DNA of 40,379 bases, from the NCBI RefSeq assembly GCF_900104155.1, contig NZ_FMYB01000042.1, positions 1 through 40,379 on the forward strand, given 5' to 3'. Within the stretch, counting starts at the first letter, position 1. Each line of letters starts with the position of its first letter. The DNA is from Butyrivibrio sp. INlla16. Its GTDB lineage: Bacteria; Bacillota; Clostridia; Lachnospirales; Lachnospiraceae. The notes under the pieces were generated by a model. It searched no databases. It saw nothing but the letters and a program-made list of their open reading frames with translations, and was not told the DNA's origin. Position numbers and translations under genes: made by a program. Below are positions 24,942 through 33,980 of this stretch, one piece after another.

Positions 24942-25715
24942 TTAAACTGTTATATAATCTTTTATTTTTGCAAAGAACTTATCTTTGATACCTGAAACTT
25001 TTTTGATATCATCGATTGTTCCGAATTTACCGTTTTCTTCACGATAGGCAAGAATATTTTTTGCCCTGCCCGGTCCTATGCCCGGAATTGTGCACAGCTG
25101 GGTCTCATCAGCTGTATTGATATTGACCTTGCCGCCCTCGGATTCAGAGGAAGAAGAACTGTCCTCATTCATCCCGGTCACACCCGCTGCATCACTCCCC
25201 GGTTCAACGGAAATATCTGTTTGAACATTCCCGTTTTGCGCAGAAATCGCAGTTTCTTCCAGAGTCGGAATTTTGACTTTAACACCATCGGAAAGCACCA
25301 ACGCCTGATTTATATAATCGCTGTCCGCTTCCTCTGAAAAGCCACCTGCTGCCTTAACAGCATCTACAACTCTGCTGCCACCCGGAAGTTCATACACTCC
25401 CTCGCAGAGAACTGCTCCGCACACATGAACCATGATTGTCTCGGGAAGATTGCTTTTTTCCTCTTTTACTGTCGTATCTGAGGCTGTATCCGCCTCCGCA
25501 GAGCTAACTGAATCTGCTGATGAAGAATTTTGAGTTTCGGCAGATTCGCTCCCTGAAGCATCAGACACCGCCCTATCATCCTGTACTGAAACAGTCTCAT
25601 AGGTTCTATCCGGCTCTGTGAGCACCAGTTCAGCATTTTTCCTGCTGCATCCGGATAATATAAGCATCCCGGTCAAAATTGAAATTATAAAGCTTTTCGT
25701 AATATTTTTATGCAT
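24942..25715 (-). CDS. comEA: ComEA-like DNA-binding lipoprotein
   Basis: Competence DNA receptor, 257 residues. An N-terminal signal ends in a lipobox-like ILSGC, followed by a polar Ser/Ala/Glu-rich linker (30-95). An SLBB domain (IMVHVCGAVLCEGVYELPGGS, about 98-155) and two C-terminal helix-hairpin-helix motifs (VNINTADETQLCTIPGIGPGRA and SGIKDKFFAKIKDYI) complete it. Lipid anchoring differs from the usual single membrane segment of ComEA. The start has GGAGG inside the palindrome at 25720-25736. comEC lies three genes downstream in the same direction. Confidence 0.9.
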   Translation of the reverse strand: MHKNITKSFIISILTGMLILSGCSRKNAELVLTEPDRTYETVSVQDDRAVSDASGSESAETQNSSSADSVSSAEADTASDTTVKEEKSNLPETIMVHVCGAVLCEGVYELPGGSRVVDAVKAAGGFSEEADSDYINQALVLSDGVKVKIPTLEETAISAQNGNVQTDISVEPGSDAAGVTGMNEDSSSSSESEGGKVNINTADETQLCTIPGIGPGRAKNILAYREENGKFGTIDDIKKVSGIKDKFFAKIKDYITV

Positions 25716-25719
25716 GTTT

Positions 25720-25736
25720 CCTCCACAATGTGGAGG
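25720..25736 (-). promoter_or_regulatory. palindrome overlapping the comEA ribosome-binding site
   Basis: CCTCCACA, one base, TGTGGAGG. The GGAGG that serves comEA is one arm, so a hairpin in RNA would hide the site, or a protein could bind the DNA. Confidence 0.55.
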
Positions 25737-25792
25737 CCCCACCACGCATAGACTTGGTTAAGTCCAATAAACATAATAACGGAAAAAATTTT

Positions 25793-25845
25793 TAAAAACA
25801 AGATGGCTGTAATATTTTCGTAACAATTACAAAAAAGACAGCCAT
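25793..25845 (-). terminator. probable terminator after the binding-protein gene
   Basis: Minus-strand ATGGCTGT and ACAGCCAT pair over a 27-base loop and are followed by CTTGTTTTT. It separates the arginine block from the comEA unit. Confidence 0.6.
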
Positions 25846-25877
25846 AAAGAGTATTCTTTTGTTTAATTTGTAAACAT

Positions 25878-27419
25878 TTATTCTTCCTGCCCCTCGGTAA
25901 TAACGATAGAAGCATCCGGAAGCCGCTCCTCAGTAACCTCTGTTCCGCCTATCTGAAGCTTAACATTTTCAGACAATGTTTTTAAGGTATCGTTAACATT
26001 TGCACCTTCCCATATATTGGAAAAGGCAATCTCAAGCTGTACCCAGAAATTACTGGTAGCCATAAGCTTGGGCATAGGAACCGATTTGGCATAAACGCTG
26101 ACAAAAGAATCCAGCGAATCATTTCCGTAAGGGATTCCCTCGTGCGCGATAAGCTTGCCACTCATTGTATAGCAAGTATCTGTGTTCTCACTGCAAAGGA
26201 AAGCCGCAAAATCATTCGCTTTTTCCTGATGCTCCGAGTATCCGTTAACCACCAGACACTCAGTAACGGACATGGTTCTTGTTCCATAAGTATCATTAAG
26301 AGCCGGCATTGTGGTCACACCATACTCAAAGCTGCAGTTGCCGGCAGCCTTAGCCTCTTCTATTTTAGCTACAGCATCGGTTGTCGCAACGGTAAATACT
26401 GTTTTGCCGTCAATAAAGTCCTGCAAAACATTCTCATAAGTAACCACACTCTCATCTATGGCAAAGAACTGATTGAGCTGCTGATAAAAGCTCATACAGT
26501 TGATAGTATCTTCATTGTAGACATTGATCTGACTGGTATCGTCTCCTGATTGTCCACCAAGATTCAGATAGTTACCCACAAAGAAATAATTGTAGAAAAT
26601 ATCGGTAACATCCCATCTGAATACCGATTCAACAGTATCAGGGGCATTATAATTATCTGCGAAAAGAAGGATGTCTTCGATTGTGGAAGGAAGCATCTCA
26701 TTAACACCCGCCTCTACCTCTTCAGCGGAAATCGTGGATTCTTCCACATACTCTGCGCCATCTGCATTTTCTGCATCTTCACTGATTTCAGGCACAGGTG
26801 CATCCTCGGCCTGTGTGATATCCTCGCCCTCTATCTCTCCGGCATCCGCAGCTGCCTGCGCAAGTTCGCCCTCCGCAGCATCAAGCTCAGCCTGTCTGCG
26901 CGCGCGTACCTCGTCTTCCAGATAAGTTCTGTTATATAAAAGTGAGCTTGTCTCAAAGTAGTAGGGATATGCTATGTATTTTCCCTTATAGGTGATCGAA
27001 TTCTTCGCAGCATCACTAAAGCCAAGAGTCTCATCTTCAAGAAGCTCCGGCTTTTTTATTTCCTCAGCAAGACCTGCAAGATAAGCCTTCTCAAGGCTGT
27101 CGTGTGTCATGATGAAAACATCGGGATAATTGTCACCCTGAACAGATGCCTTACTTATCTCCTCAAGATACTCAAGACCGGAAACCAGCTGTATCTCAGC
27201 TCTGGTGGTCTTGCTCTTCTTATTGTATTCAACAGCCTTTCCGGTAAGATAATCCGTCATGGAATCATCCGTGTACCAAAGTCTTATGGTTGTTTTGTCA
27301 TTTGCGCCGAAAATCGAACGCTCCTCATGGAGATTTATTCCTGATCTGGAATAATAAAAAGCTGCTCCGAGCAGTGCTATAACCAGAACCGCTCCAAGCA
27401 GCCTGAATCTTATCTTCAT
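25878..27419 (-). CDS. extracellular solute-binding-protein-like protein, membrane-anchored
   Basis: A 513-residue protein with a single N-terminal membrane segment (about 8-24, no lipobox) and a substrate-binding-protein fold like MalE: TTIRLWYTDDSM start, YPDVFIMTHDSLEKAYLAGL and the VATTDAVAKIEEAK and YSEHQEKANDFAAFLCS lobes. An acidic Ala/Glu-rich insert (about 175-245) interrupts the fold. No permease or ATPase gene is nearby. The ATG at 27419 has GAGG six bases upstream. It follows argD by 21 bases and so appears to belong to the arginine operon. The ligand is unknown. Confidence 0.78.
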   Translation of the reverse strand: MKIRFRLLGAVLVIALLGAAFYYSRSGINLHEERSIFGANDKTTIRLWYTDDSMTDYLTGKAVEYNKKSKTTRAEIQLVSGLEYLEEISKASVQGDNYPDVFIMTHDSLEKAYLAGLAEEIKKPELLEDETLGFSDAAKNSITYKGKYIAYPYYFETSSLLYNRTYLEDEVRARRQAELDAAEGELAQAAADAGEIEGEDITQAEDAPVPEISEDAENADGAEYVEESTISAEEVEAGVNEMLPSTIEDILLFADNYNAPDTVESVFRWDVTDIFYNYFFVGNYLNLGGQSGDDTSQINVYNEDTINCMSFYQQLNQFFAIDESVVTYENVLQDFIDGKTVFTVATTDAVAKIEEAKAAGNCSFEYGVTTMPALNDTYGTRTMSVTECLVVNGYSEHQEKANDFAAFLCSENTDTCYTMSGKLIAHEGIPYGNDSLDSFVSVYAKSVPMPKLMATSNFWVQLEIAFSNIWEGANVNDTLKTLSENVKLQIGGTEVTEERLPDASIVITEGQEE

Positions 27420-27440
27420 AGATAACCTCACATAAAAATA

Positions 27441-28640
27441 TTAGTGATTACTTAAAAGACAAGCTTCCAAAATATTCAGCATATCATCAACATCCTTCTT
27501 TGTTATTACAAGCGGAGGAATGAATCTGATAACATTTGTTCCCGCATTTATAAGAATAAGTCCTTTATCGAGCGCTTTACCAATAATCTCTCCTACGGGG
27601 CGATCAAATTCAAGTCCCTGTAAAAGTCCGCTGCCTCTGCGATCTACGATGAAATCATAGCGATTTTTCAAATCGTCCAAACACTCTTCGAGATATTCCG
27701 AAACCTGTCTCACGTTATCTATTATATGGTTAGTCTCGAATAAATCAAGGACTTTGTCGATTGCCGCACAGGCAAGGGGATTACCACCGTAAGTAGTACC
27801 ATGATCACCTGCTACGAGTGAATTCTGTCCAACTTTTTCAGTCATCATAAAAGCACCTACCGGCACTCCGCATCCGAGAGCCTTGGCTGTTGTCATGATG
27901 TCGGGCTTAACACCGAACTTCTGCCATGCATACATATAGCCTGTTCTTCCCATGCCGCACTGTATCTCGTCAAGAATAAGAAGGATATCCTTTTCATCGC
28001 AAAGTGCTCTTACATTCTTTAAGAAGTCCTCAGTTGCAGGGTAAATTCCTCCCTCACCCTGAACGGTTTCCATTATTATGGCAACTGTTTTATCTGTAAC
28101 CTGCTTTTTAACACTCTCAAAATCATTGTAAGTCGCAAAACGGATGTTGCCTATCATGGGCTGAAAAGCGTCCCTATAGTGGGCATTTCCGGTAACAGAA
28201 AGTGCCCCGAATGTTCTTCCGTGGAAGGAATGGTTCATCGCGATTATTTCATGATCAGTCCTTCCGTCTTTTAAAAATCCGTATTTTCTTGCTGCCTTGA
28301 GCGCACCCTCAACAGCCTCCGCACCGCTGTTTGTAAAAAATACGCGGTCCATACCGGAAACTTCTTTAAGCTTTTTGGCCGCTTCTATAGCAGGAACGTT
28401 GTAATAATAATTTGAGGTATGAATAACCTTATCGATCTGATTCTTAAGAGCATCGTTGTACTCTTTATTACCATATCCCAAAGCAAAAACGCCTATACCC
28501 GATACAAAGTCCAGATACTCTTTTCCCTCTATATCATAGAGATGAACACCTTCGCCTTTATCAAGTACCACCTGATATCTATTGTAGGTGTGAAGCAGAT
28601 CGCGCTCGGCTTCATCAATATATTCTTTCATGGTTGCCAT
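27441..28640 (-). CDS. argD: acetylornithine aminotransferase
   Basis: PLP enzyme of arginine synthesis (N-acetylornithine/N-acetylglutamate semialdehyde), 399 residues. PLP lysine K253 in TTAKALGCG; LILDEIQCGMGRTG and NSGAEAVEGA are the family landmarks. Start at 28640 follows the GAGGAG at the end of argB, two bases after the argB stop; an upstream TTG would overlap it. Part of argCJBD. Confidence 0.96.
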   Translation of the reverse strand: MATMKEYIDEAERDLLHTYNRYQVVLDKGEGVHLYDIEGKEYLDFVSGIGVFALGYGNKEYNDALKNQIDKVIHTSNYYYNVPAIEAAKKLKEVSGMDRVFFTNSGAEAVEGALKAARKYGFLKDGRTDHEIIAMNHSFHGRTFGALSVTGNAHYRDAFQPMIGNIRFATYNDFESVKKQVTDKTVAIIMETVQGEGGIYPATEDFLKNVRALCDEKDILLILDEIQCGMGRTGYMYAWQKFGVKPDIMTTAKALGCGVPVGAFMMTEKVGQNSLVAGDHGTTYGGNPLACAAIDKVLDLFETNHIIDNVRQVSEYLEECLDDLKNRYDFIVDRRGSGLLQGLEFDRPVGEIIGKALDKGLILINAGTNVIRFIPPLVITKKDVDDMLNILEACLLSNH

Positions 28641-28642
28641 TT

Positions 28643-29527
28643 TCAAATCTCCTCTCCGTCGGGCATGAACATGGTTCCGACACCCTTATTGGTAAAGAAC
28701 TCAAGCAGCAGACAATGCGGTATTCTTCCGTCAAGAATATGCACTCTGTGAACTCCCTCTTTTACTGCATTTGAACAATTTTCAAGCTTCGGGAGCATTC
28801 CTCCGCCTATATTGCCGCTTGCGATGAGTGCATCAGCCTCAGAACATGTAAGTCTTGAAATAAATGAGGACGGATCATTGATGTCCCTGTAAACTCCCTC
28901 AATATCCGTAAGGAAGGCAAGCTTGTCGGCATTTACGGCTTTTGCTATGGCACAGGCCGCATCATCAGCATTTATATTGAATGTCTCAAAGTTCTCATTC
29001 ATTCCTACAGGTGCAATGATAGGCAGGTAGTCGTTGTCCATGAGATCGTAAAGGATTTTGGGATCCACCTTCTCGACATCTCCGACAAAGCCGATATCCT
29101 GACCGCCGGAAAGCTTCTTCTTAGCCTTTAAAAGTCCGGAATCCTTGCCGCTTATTCCGATAGCCTTAACCCCCAGCTCTTGGACCATTCTTACAAGGCA
29201 CTTGTTTACCTTATTAAGAACCATCTCCGCGATTTCCATGGTCTCTTCATCTGTAACACGAAGGCCGTTTACAAACTCCGCTTCCTTTCCGACTTTGCCT
29301 ACCCACTTGCTGATTGCTTTTCCGCCGCCGTGGACGATTATGGGCTTGAAGCCGACGAGCTTTAAAAGTGTCACATCCTTGATGACATTCTTCTGGAATT
29401 CTTCACTCTCCATAGCACTTCCGCCATACTTTACGACGATGATCTTACGGTTAAACTTCTGAATATAAGGAAGTGCCTCGATCAGCACCTCAGCTTTTTT
29501 CATTACTTCCTGCATATCTGTATCCAT
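28643..29527 (-). CDS. argB: acetylglutamate kinase
   Basis: Second enzyme of arginine synthesis, 294 residues, amino-acid kinase fold. [26 protein letters not shown] and the [11 protein letters not shown] motif are intact. The sequence resembles arginine-sensitive types by the N-terminal helix ([21 protein letters not shown]). A GGAGAGG site precedes the ATG. It lies between argJ and argD. Confidence 0.96.
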   Translation of the reverse strand: MDTDMQEVMKKAEVLIEALPYIQKFNRKIIVVKYGGSAMESEEFQKNVIKDVTLLKLVGFKPIIVHGGGKAISKWVGKVGKEAEFVNGLRVTDEETMEIAEMVLNKVNKCLVRMVQELGVKAIGISGKDSGLLKAKKKLSGGQDIGFVGDVEKVDPKILYDLMDNDYLPIIAPVGMNENFETFNINADDAACAIAKAVNADKLAFLTDIEGVYRDINDPSSFISRLTCSEADALIASGNIGGGMLPKLENCSNAVKEGVHRVHILDGRIPHCLLLEFFTNKGVGTMFMPDGEEI

Positions 29528-29559
29528 GGTTCCTCTCCTTTTTCTTTAAATACCGGGTG

Positions 29560-30783
29560 TCAGCTTCTGTAATCAGCATTGATTTTTACATAGTCATAGG
29601 TGAGATCGCAGCCCCAGGCACAGGCCTCCTCACTTCCCGAATGCATATCCACCTTCGCGATAACCTCTTTTGTCGAAAGTACTTTAGATGCATATTCCTC
29701 ATCAAAAGCCTGCGGCTCTCCGTTTTTAAATAACAATAGGCTGCCATCGCAGCTCTCAACCGAAAGCTCGATTTTATCCGGATCAAACAGTACACCCGAG
29801 TAGCCAAGTGCACATAAAATGCGTCCGAAATTAGCATCGTGTCCGTATATCATAGCCTTTGTAAGAGATGAGCAGATAACAGACTTTGCCAGTGTCCTGG
29901 CATTTTCTTTTGTATCCGCATTCATAACATGTGCTGTGAAAAGTGCGGTTGCACCTTCTCCGTCACCCGCAAGCTTTCTCGCCATCTCCTTACAGATAGT
30001 AAAAAGAGCTTCCTTAAAGGCTTCGTAATCCTGATTTTCTTCCGTGATCTCCAGATTTCCTGCTTCTCCGTTTGCAAGAACCATGAGAGAGTCATTCGTG
30101 GACATGTCTCCGTCAACGGAAATCATGTTAAAGGTATCCACAACCACTGTCTTCAAGGCCTTCTGAAGAAGTTCATGTGATATCGAAACATCTGTTGTTA
30201 TAAATGAAAGCATTGTGCACATGTTAGGATGAATCATCCCGGATCCTTTTGCCAGGGCTCCCATGGTGCACTGCTTACCACCCACTTCAAATGTAACAGC
30301 CATCTGTTTGGGATAAGTATCTGTTGTCATTATTGCCTTCGCTGCATCTGTCCCGGCTTCTTCTGAATCCGAAAGCTGCGGAACCATCTGCGCAATGCCG
30401 CGCTTTATTGCGTCCATGTTCATCTGCATACCGATTACACCTGTGGATGCAACCAGAACAGAATTCTCCGGAAGGTTCAGGAGCAGTTCCACCTCGGCAG
30501 CTGTATCTGCACAAACTTTTTTACCCTCCTCACCGGTACAGGCATTGGCAATTCCCGAATTACCTACTATTGCATGTACGGGATGAATACCACTGCATAT
30601 TTCCTTGTCCCAAAGAACAGGAGCCGCTTTTACCACGTTGCTTGTGAAAACGCCTGCTGCCGTGCAAGGTGACTCGCTGTAAATAAGCATCATGTCCTTG
30701 CGATCTTTATATTTTATATTTGCTTCTGCGCCTGCTGCCTTGAAACCTTTAGCAGCTGTAACACCACCTGTTATTATTTTCAT
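29560..30783 (-). CDS. argJ: bifunctional ornithine acetyltransferase / N-acetylglutamate synthase
   Basis: ArgJ recycles the acetyl group between acetylornithine and glutamate, 407 residues; it self-cleaves before the nucleophile Thr. The cleavage site is T190 in KGSGMIHPNMCTML (Cys instead of the usual Ala before Thr). The N-terminal VKAAPVLWDKEI and the C-terminal HDANFGRILCALGYSG landmarks are intact. The start at 30783 has AAGGAG six bases upstream; eight residues of a longer frame were rejected. A REP-like repeat separates it from the GNAT gene. Confidence 0.95.
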   Translation of the reverse strand: MKIITGGVTAAKGFKAAGAEANIKYKDRKDMMLIYSESPCTAAGVFTSNVVKAAPVLWDKEICSGIHPVHAIVGNSGIANACTGEEGKKVCADTAAEVELLLNLPENSVLVASTGVIGMQMNMDAIKRGIAQMVPQLSDSEEAGTDAAKAIMTTDTYPKQMAVTFEVGGKQCTMGALAKGSGMIHPNMCTMLSFITTDVSISHELLQKALKTVVVDTFNMISVDGDMSTNDSLMVLANGEAGNLEITEENQDYEAFKEALFTICKEMARKLAGDGEGATALFTAHVMNADTKENARTLAKSVICSSLTKAMIYGHDANFGRILCALGYSGVLFDPDKIELSVESCDGSLLLFKNGEPQAFDEEYASKVLSTKEVIAKVDMHSGSEEACAWGCDLTYDYVKINADYRS

Positions 30784-30798
30784 GTTTTTCTCCTTATC

Positions 30799-30878
30799 TA
30801 CCCTCATCCGTCAGCTTCGCTGACACCTTCCCCCTTAGGGGGAAGGCTTTAATATTTCTCACCCCCAGGGGAAGGCAT
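30799..30878 (-). repeat. REP-like double-hairpin repeat, copy 2
   Basis: GTCAGC/GCTGAC, then CCTTCCCCC/GGGGGAAGG, then a second GGGGAAGGC half. It fills the gap between the GNAT and argJ genes, in the same orientation as the other copies. Confidence 0.85.
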
Positions 30879-30884
30879 TAGGTC

Positions 30885-31331
30885 TTAAATTCCAACAAAT
30901 TCAGTGAGGTTATTTTCATTTAATGTAAAGTCGTAATAGTTCATGTCCGAGCGAAGCGTCCAGTTCATTCGCTGCCAGAAAGCATTCCCGACCTTGTTGG
31001 TAACAAACGCATTAAGGCAGACTTTGTTGATCTTCTCTTCCTTTAATCTCTCAATACAGAACTCAACCATCTTTTTGCCGATTCCATGACGCCTGTAATT
31101 TTTATTAACACAAACATGATAGAAACATGCTCGTCTCCCATCATGTCCGCAAAGAATGGCTCCGACTATCTTGTCGTCTTCAATGTCCACCGCACATGTA
31201 TTTGGATTTCGATTGATAAATCTTGTTATTCCTTCCAGTGAATCATCAAGAGTTCTTATTCCGAAACCCTCTATCGAATTCCAAAGAGCGTAAACTTCTT
31301 CATAATCATCTATAGTCATTACCCGTACCAT
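30885..31331 (-). CDS. GNAT acetyltransferase in the arginine operon
   Basis: A 148-residue single-domain GNAT protein. Acetyl-CoA motif: HVCVNKNYRRHGIGKKMVE (R-x-x-G-x-G/A pattern). The ATG at 31331 (MVRVMTIDDYEEVY) was chosen because GGAGG lies 7 bases upstream; the open frame extends 34 codons further upstream but overlaps argC. It lies between argC and argJ, so it may be a short N-acetylglutamate synthase that primes the pathway, as known for small GNAT-type NAGS of some bacteria, but sequence alone does not show substrate. Confidence 0.75.
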   Translation of the reverse strand: MVRVMTIDDYEEVYALWNSIEGFGIRTLDDSLEGITRFINRNPNTCAVDIEDDKIVGAILCGHDGRRACFYHVCVNKNYRRHGIGKKMVEFCIERLKEEKINKVCLNAFVTNKVGNAFWQRMNWTLRSDMNYYDFTLNENNLTEFVGI

Positions 31332-31383
31332 GACGTTTCCTCCAAAAACACTTAATATATAAGGTCCTCGCCAGGTTCTCTCA

Positions 31384-32439
31384 TCACGGGAATGCCGGAA
31401 CGAAATCAAGTCCCATGCTTTCCTCAAAGCCAAACATAATGTTCATGTTCTGAACAGCCTGACCGGCAGCACCTTTTACCAGGTTATCTATTGCTCCCAT
31501 CATGATGACTCGACCTGTGCGCTCATCTATCTTGAAGCCTATATCAACGAAATTGCTTGTCTCAACCCATTTTGTCTCCGGATATACACCATCAGGTAAA
31601 AGTCTGATAAACTTCTCATCCTTATAATATTTCTCATAAGCAGCCCTTATGTCACCTGCAGTGGGAAGCGATCCGTCCGCTTTTTTCATAAGTGATGCGT
31701 ACTCTGTCGCAAGGATGCCTCGGTTCATGGGAATCAGATGAGGTGTGAAGTTGATTGTAAATTCCTCACCTGCCGCATATCCAAGCTGCTCCTCAATCTC
31801 GGGTGTGTGTCTGTGATTGGTCACGCCGTAGGGCTTTACGCTCTCATTAACCTCACAGAAAAGGTTCGGTGTTTTCGCCCCTCTGCCTGCTCCGGAAGTA
31901 CCGCTAAGCGCATCGACTATGAGTGTCTTAGGATCAATGAGCTTCTCTTTAATAAGAGGATAAGCTGTTAAAATCGAGCAGGTTGTGTAGCATCCGGGAT
32001 TAGCGATCAGTCTCGCTCCCTTTATCTTATCCCTGTTGATCTCACAGAGTCCGTAAACCGCTTCCTCTATATACTGGGGCGACTTGTGCTCGATGCCGTA
32101 CCACTTTTCATATACGGAAACATCCTTAATTCTGAAGTCAGCCGACAGATCGATTATCTTAACCTTGCTCAAAATTTCATCATTAACAAGTCCTGCGCAA
32201 AGGCCCTGGGGAGTTGCCGTAAAAATAACATCCACTTTCTCTGCAAGCTCGTCCATGTTATCGTCGAGGCATTTCTCATCTACTATATTAAAGAAGTTTC
32301 CGTAAACGGAACTGAATCTCTCATCTATATAACTTCTGGAGCCGTACCACACGATCTCCGCCTGCGGATGGCTGTAAATCAGTCTTGCGATCTCCGCTCC
32401 TGCATAACCTGTAGCTCCGATAATTCCTACCTTAATCAT
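31384..32439 (-). CDS. argC: N-acetyl-gamma-glutamyl-phosphate reductase
   Basis: NADPH-dependent reductase of arginine synthesis, 351 residues. GATGYAGAE nucleotide motif, catalytic Cys C150 in ANPGCYTTC, and the NHRHTPEIEEQLG His region are intact. An AAGGAAGG site lies before the ATG. It opens the leftward operon under the promoter and ATGCA sites in the intergenic region with argG. Confidence 0.96.
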   Translation of the reverse strand: MIKVGIIGATGYAGAEIARLIYSHPQAEIVWYGSRSYIDERFSSVYGNFFNIVDEKCLDDNMDELAEKVDVIFTATPQGLCAGLVNDEILSKVKIIDLSADFRIKDVSVYEKWYGIEHKSPQYIEEAVYGLCEINRDKIKGARLIANPGCYTTCSILTAYPLIKEKLIDPKTLIVDALSGTSGAGRGAKTPNLFCEVNESVKPYGVTNHRHTPEIEEQLGYAAGEEFTINFTPHLIPMNRGILATEYASLMKKADGSLPTAGDIRAAYEKYYKDEKFIRLLPDGVYPETKWVETSNFVDIGFKIDERTGRVIMMGAIDNLVKGAAGQAVQNMNIMFGFEESMGLDFVPAFP

Positions 32440-32487
32440 TTCTGCGCCTTCCTTATAATGTATTATTCATTCAGCGTTTCTGAATCT

Positions 32488-32665
32488 TATGCATATTATT
32501 ATGCATACAGGATTTTCTTAAAAGATCTCGTTTCCCCCCGTATCATTTATTATATGCTTTGCACTTTAGTATAATCAACAAAACTGTTTTATGCAAGCAT
32601 TATTTATATTTATGCACTTAAACCTGCATTTTATAAATTTTTATGCATAAAACACTTGCATTTAA
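32488..32665. promoter_or_regulatory. ATGCA half-site cluster, candidate ArgR operators
   Basis: Two TATGCATA palindromes four bases apart (32488-32495 and 32500-32507) are followed by further TGCA half-sites, including ATGCAAGCAT near 32591, ATGCACTT near 32612, ATGCATAA at 32643 and TTGCATTTA at 32657. They cover the promoters of argC and argG. The half-site differs from the known ArgR box TGAATA by one base. No other gene group explains the repeats. Confidence 0.55.
32549..32578 (-). promoter_or_regulatory. argC promoter
   Basis: TTGATT, 18 bases, TATAAT on the minus strand. The spacer contains TGCAAAGCA, a candidate regulator half-site. Confidence 0.7.
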
Positions 32666-32684
32666 TCACAAGGTGGTGTATATT
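32656..32684 (+). promoter_or_regulatory. argG promoter
   Basis: TTGCAT, 17 bases, TATATT on the plus strand. The -35 box is itself part of the ATGCA repeat series, consistent with repressor competition. Confidence 0.7.
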
Positions 32685-32737
32685 CCTTATAAATCGTTCA
32701 GATTTTTATACATCACGCATTTATTAAGGAGGAAAAC

Positions 32738-33961
32738 ATGGCTAAGGATAAGGTTATACTTGCATACTCGGGAGGACTTGATACAACAGCGATCATCCCG
32801 TGGCTTAAGGAAAATTATGATTATGAAGTAATCTGTGTCTGCATAGATTGCGGACAGGAAGAAGAACTTGACGGACTTGATGAGAGAGCTAAGAGCTGCG
32901 GAGCTTCCAAGTTATACATATTGGATGTTATCGATGAGTTCTGCGATGAATACGTTGTTCCCTGTGTTCAGGCTCACGCTGTATATGAGAATAAGTACCT
33001 TCTCGGAACATCCATGGCTCGTCCTCTTATTGCTAAGAAGCTTGTTGAAATCGCAAGAAAAGAAGGCGCAGTTGCTATTTGCCACGGCGCTACAGGTAAG
33101 GGTAACGACCAGATCCGTTTCGAGCTCGGAATCAAGGCTCTTGCACCCGACATCAAGATTATCGCTGCATGGAGAAGTGATAAGTGGAACATGGATTCCC
33201 GTGAATCAGAGATTGAATACTGCAAACAGCACGGCATAAATCTTCCCTTCTCAGCTGACAGCAGCTACAGCCGTGACCGTAACCTCTGGCACATCTCACA
33301 CGAGGGACTTGAGCTCGAGGATCCCGGACAGGCTCCCAATTATAAGCACCTTCTGGTTCTCGGCTGCACACCCGAGGATGCTCCCGATGAGCCCACAACC
33401 GTAACCATGACATTTGAAGGCGGTGTTCCCAAGTCAGTTAACGGAAAAGAGATGAAGGTTTCAGATATCATCCGCACTCTCAATAAGCTTGGCGGTGAAA
33501 ACGGAATCGGCATCGTAGATATTGTTGAGAACCGTGTTGTAGGTATGAAATCCCGCGGCGTATATGAGACACCCGGCGGAACAATCCTGTACGAGGCTCA
33601 TCAGCAGCTTGAGGAGCTGATTCTTGACCGCGACACCTACACCATGAAGAAGGATATGGGCAATAAGTTCGCAGATCTAGTATATGAAGGAAAATGGTTC
33701 ACTCCTCTTCGTGAGGCAGAACAGGCTTTCATCGAGTCAACCCAGAAGTACGTAACAGGCGAAGTTACCTTCCGTCTCTACAAGGGTAACATCATCAAGG
33801 CCGGCACTTCATCACCCTACTCACTCTACAATGAGTCAATCGCTTCCTTCAAAACAGGTGACCTCTACGATCACCACGACGCCGAGGGCTTCATCAATCT
33901 CTTCGGTCTCTCATGCAAGGTTCGCGCCATGAAGATGCAGGAAGTTGAGAAAAATAAATAA
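32738..33961 (+). CDS. argG: argininosuccinate synthase
   Basis: ATP-dependent ligation of citrulline and aspartate, penultimate step of arginine synthesis, 407 residues. SGGLDTTA pyrophosphatase motif, CHGATGKGNDQIRFE and the FSADSSYSRDRNLWHISHEG stretch, which is diagnostic, are intact. AAGGAGGA lies before the ATG. argH is not in the window. It reads divergently from argC. Confidence 0.97.
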   Translation: MAKDKVILAYSGGLDTTAIIPWLKENYDYEVICVCIDCGQEEELDGLDERAKSCGASKLYILDVIDEFCDEYVVPCVQAHAVYENKYLLGTSMARPLIAKKLVEIARKEGAVAICHGATGKGNDQIRFELGIKALAPDIKIIAAWRSDKWNMDSRESEIEYCKQHGINLPFSADSSYSRDRNLWHISHEGLELEDPGQAPNYKHLLVLGCTPEDAPDEPTTVTMTFEGGVPKSVNGKEMKVSDIIRTLNKLGGENGIGIVDIVENRVVGMKSRGVYETPGGTILYEAHQQLEELILDRDTYTMKKDMGNKFADLVYEGKWFTPLREAEQAFIESTQKYVTGEVTFRLYKGNIIKAGTSSPYSLYNESIASFKTGDLYDHHDAEGFINLFGLSCKVRAMKMQEVEKNK

Positions 33962-33980
33962 TATTGAATAATAAACACCA

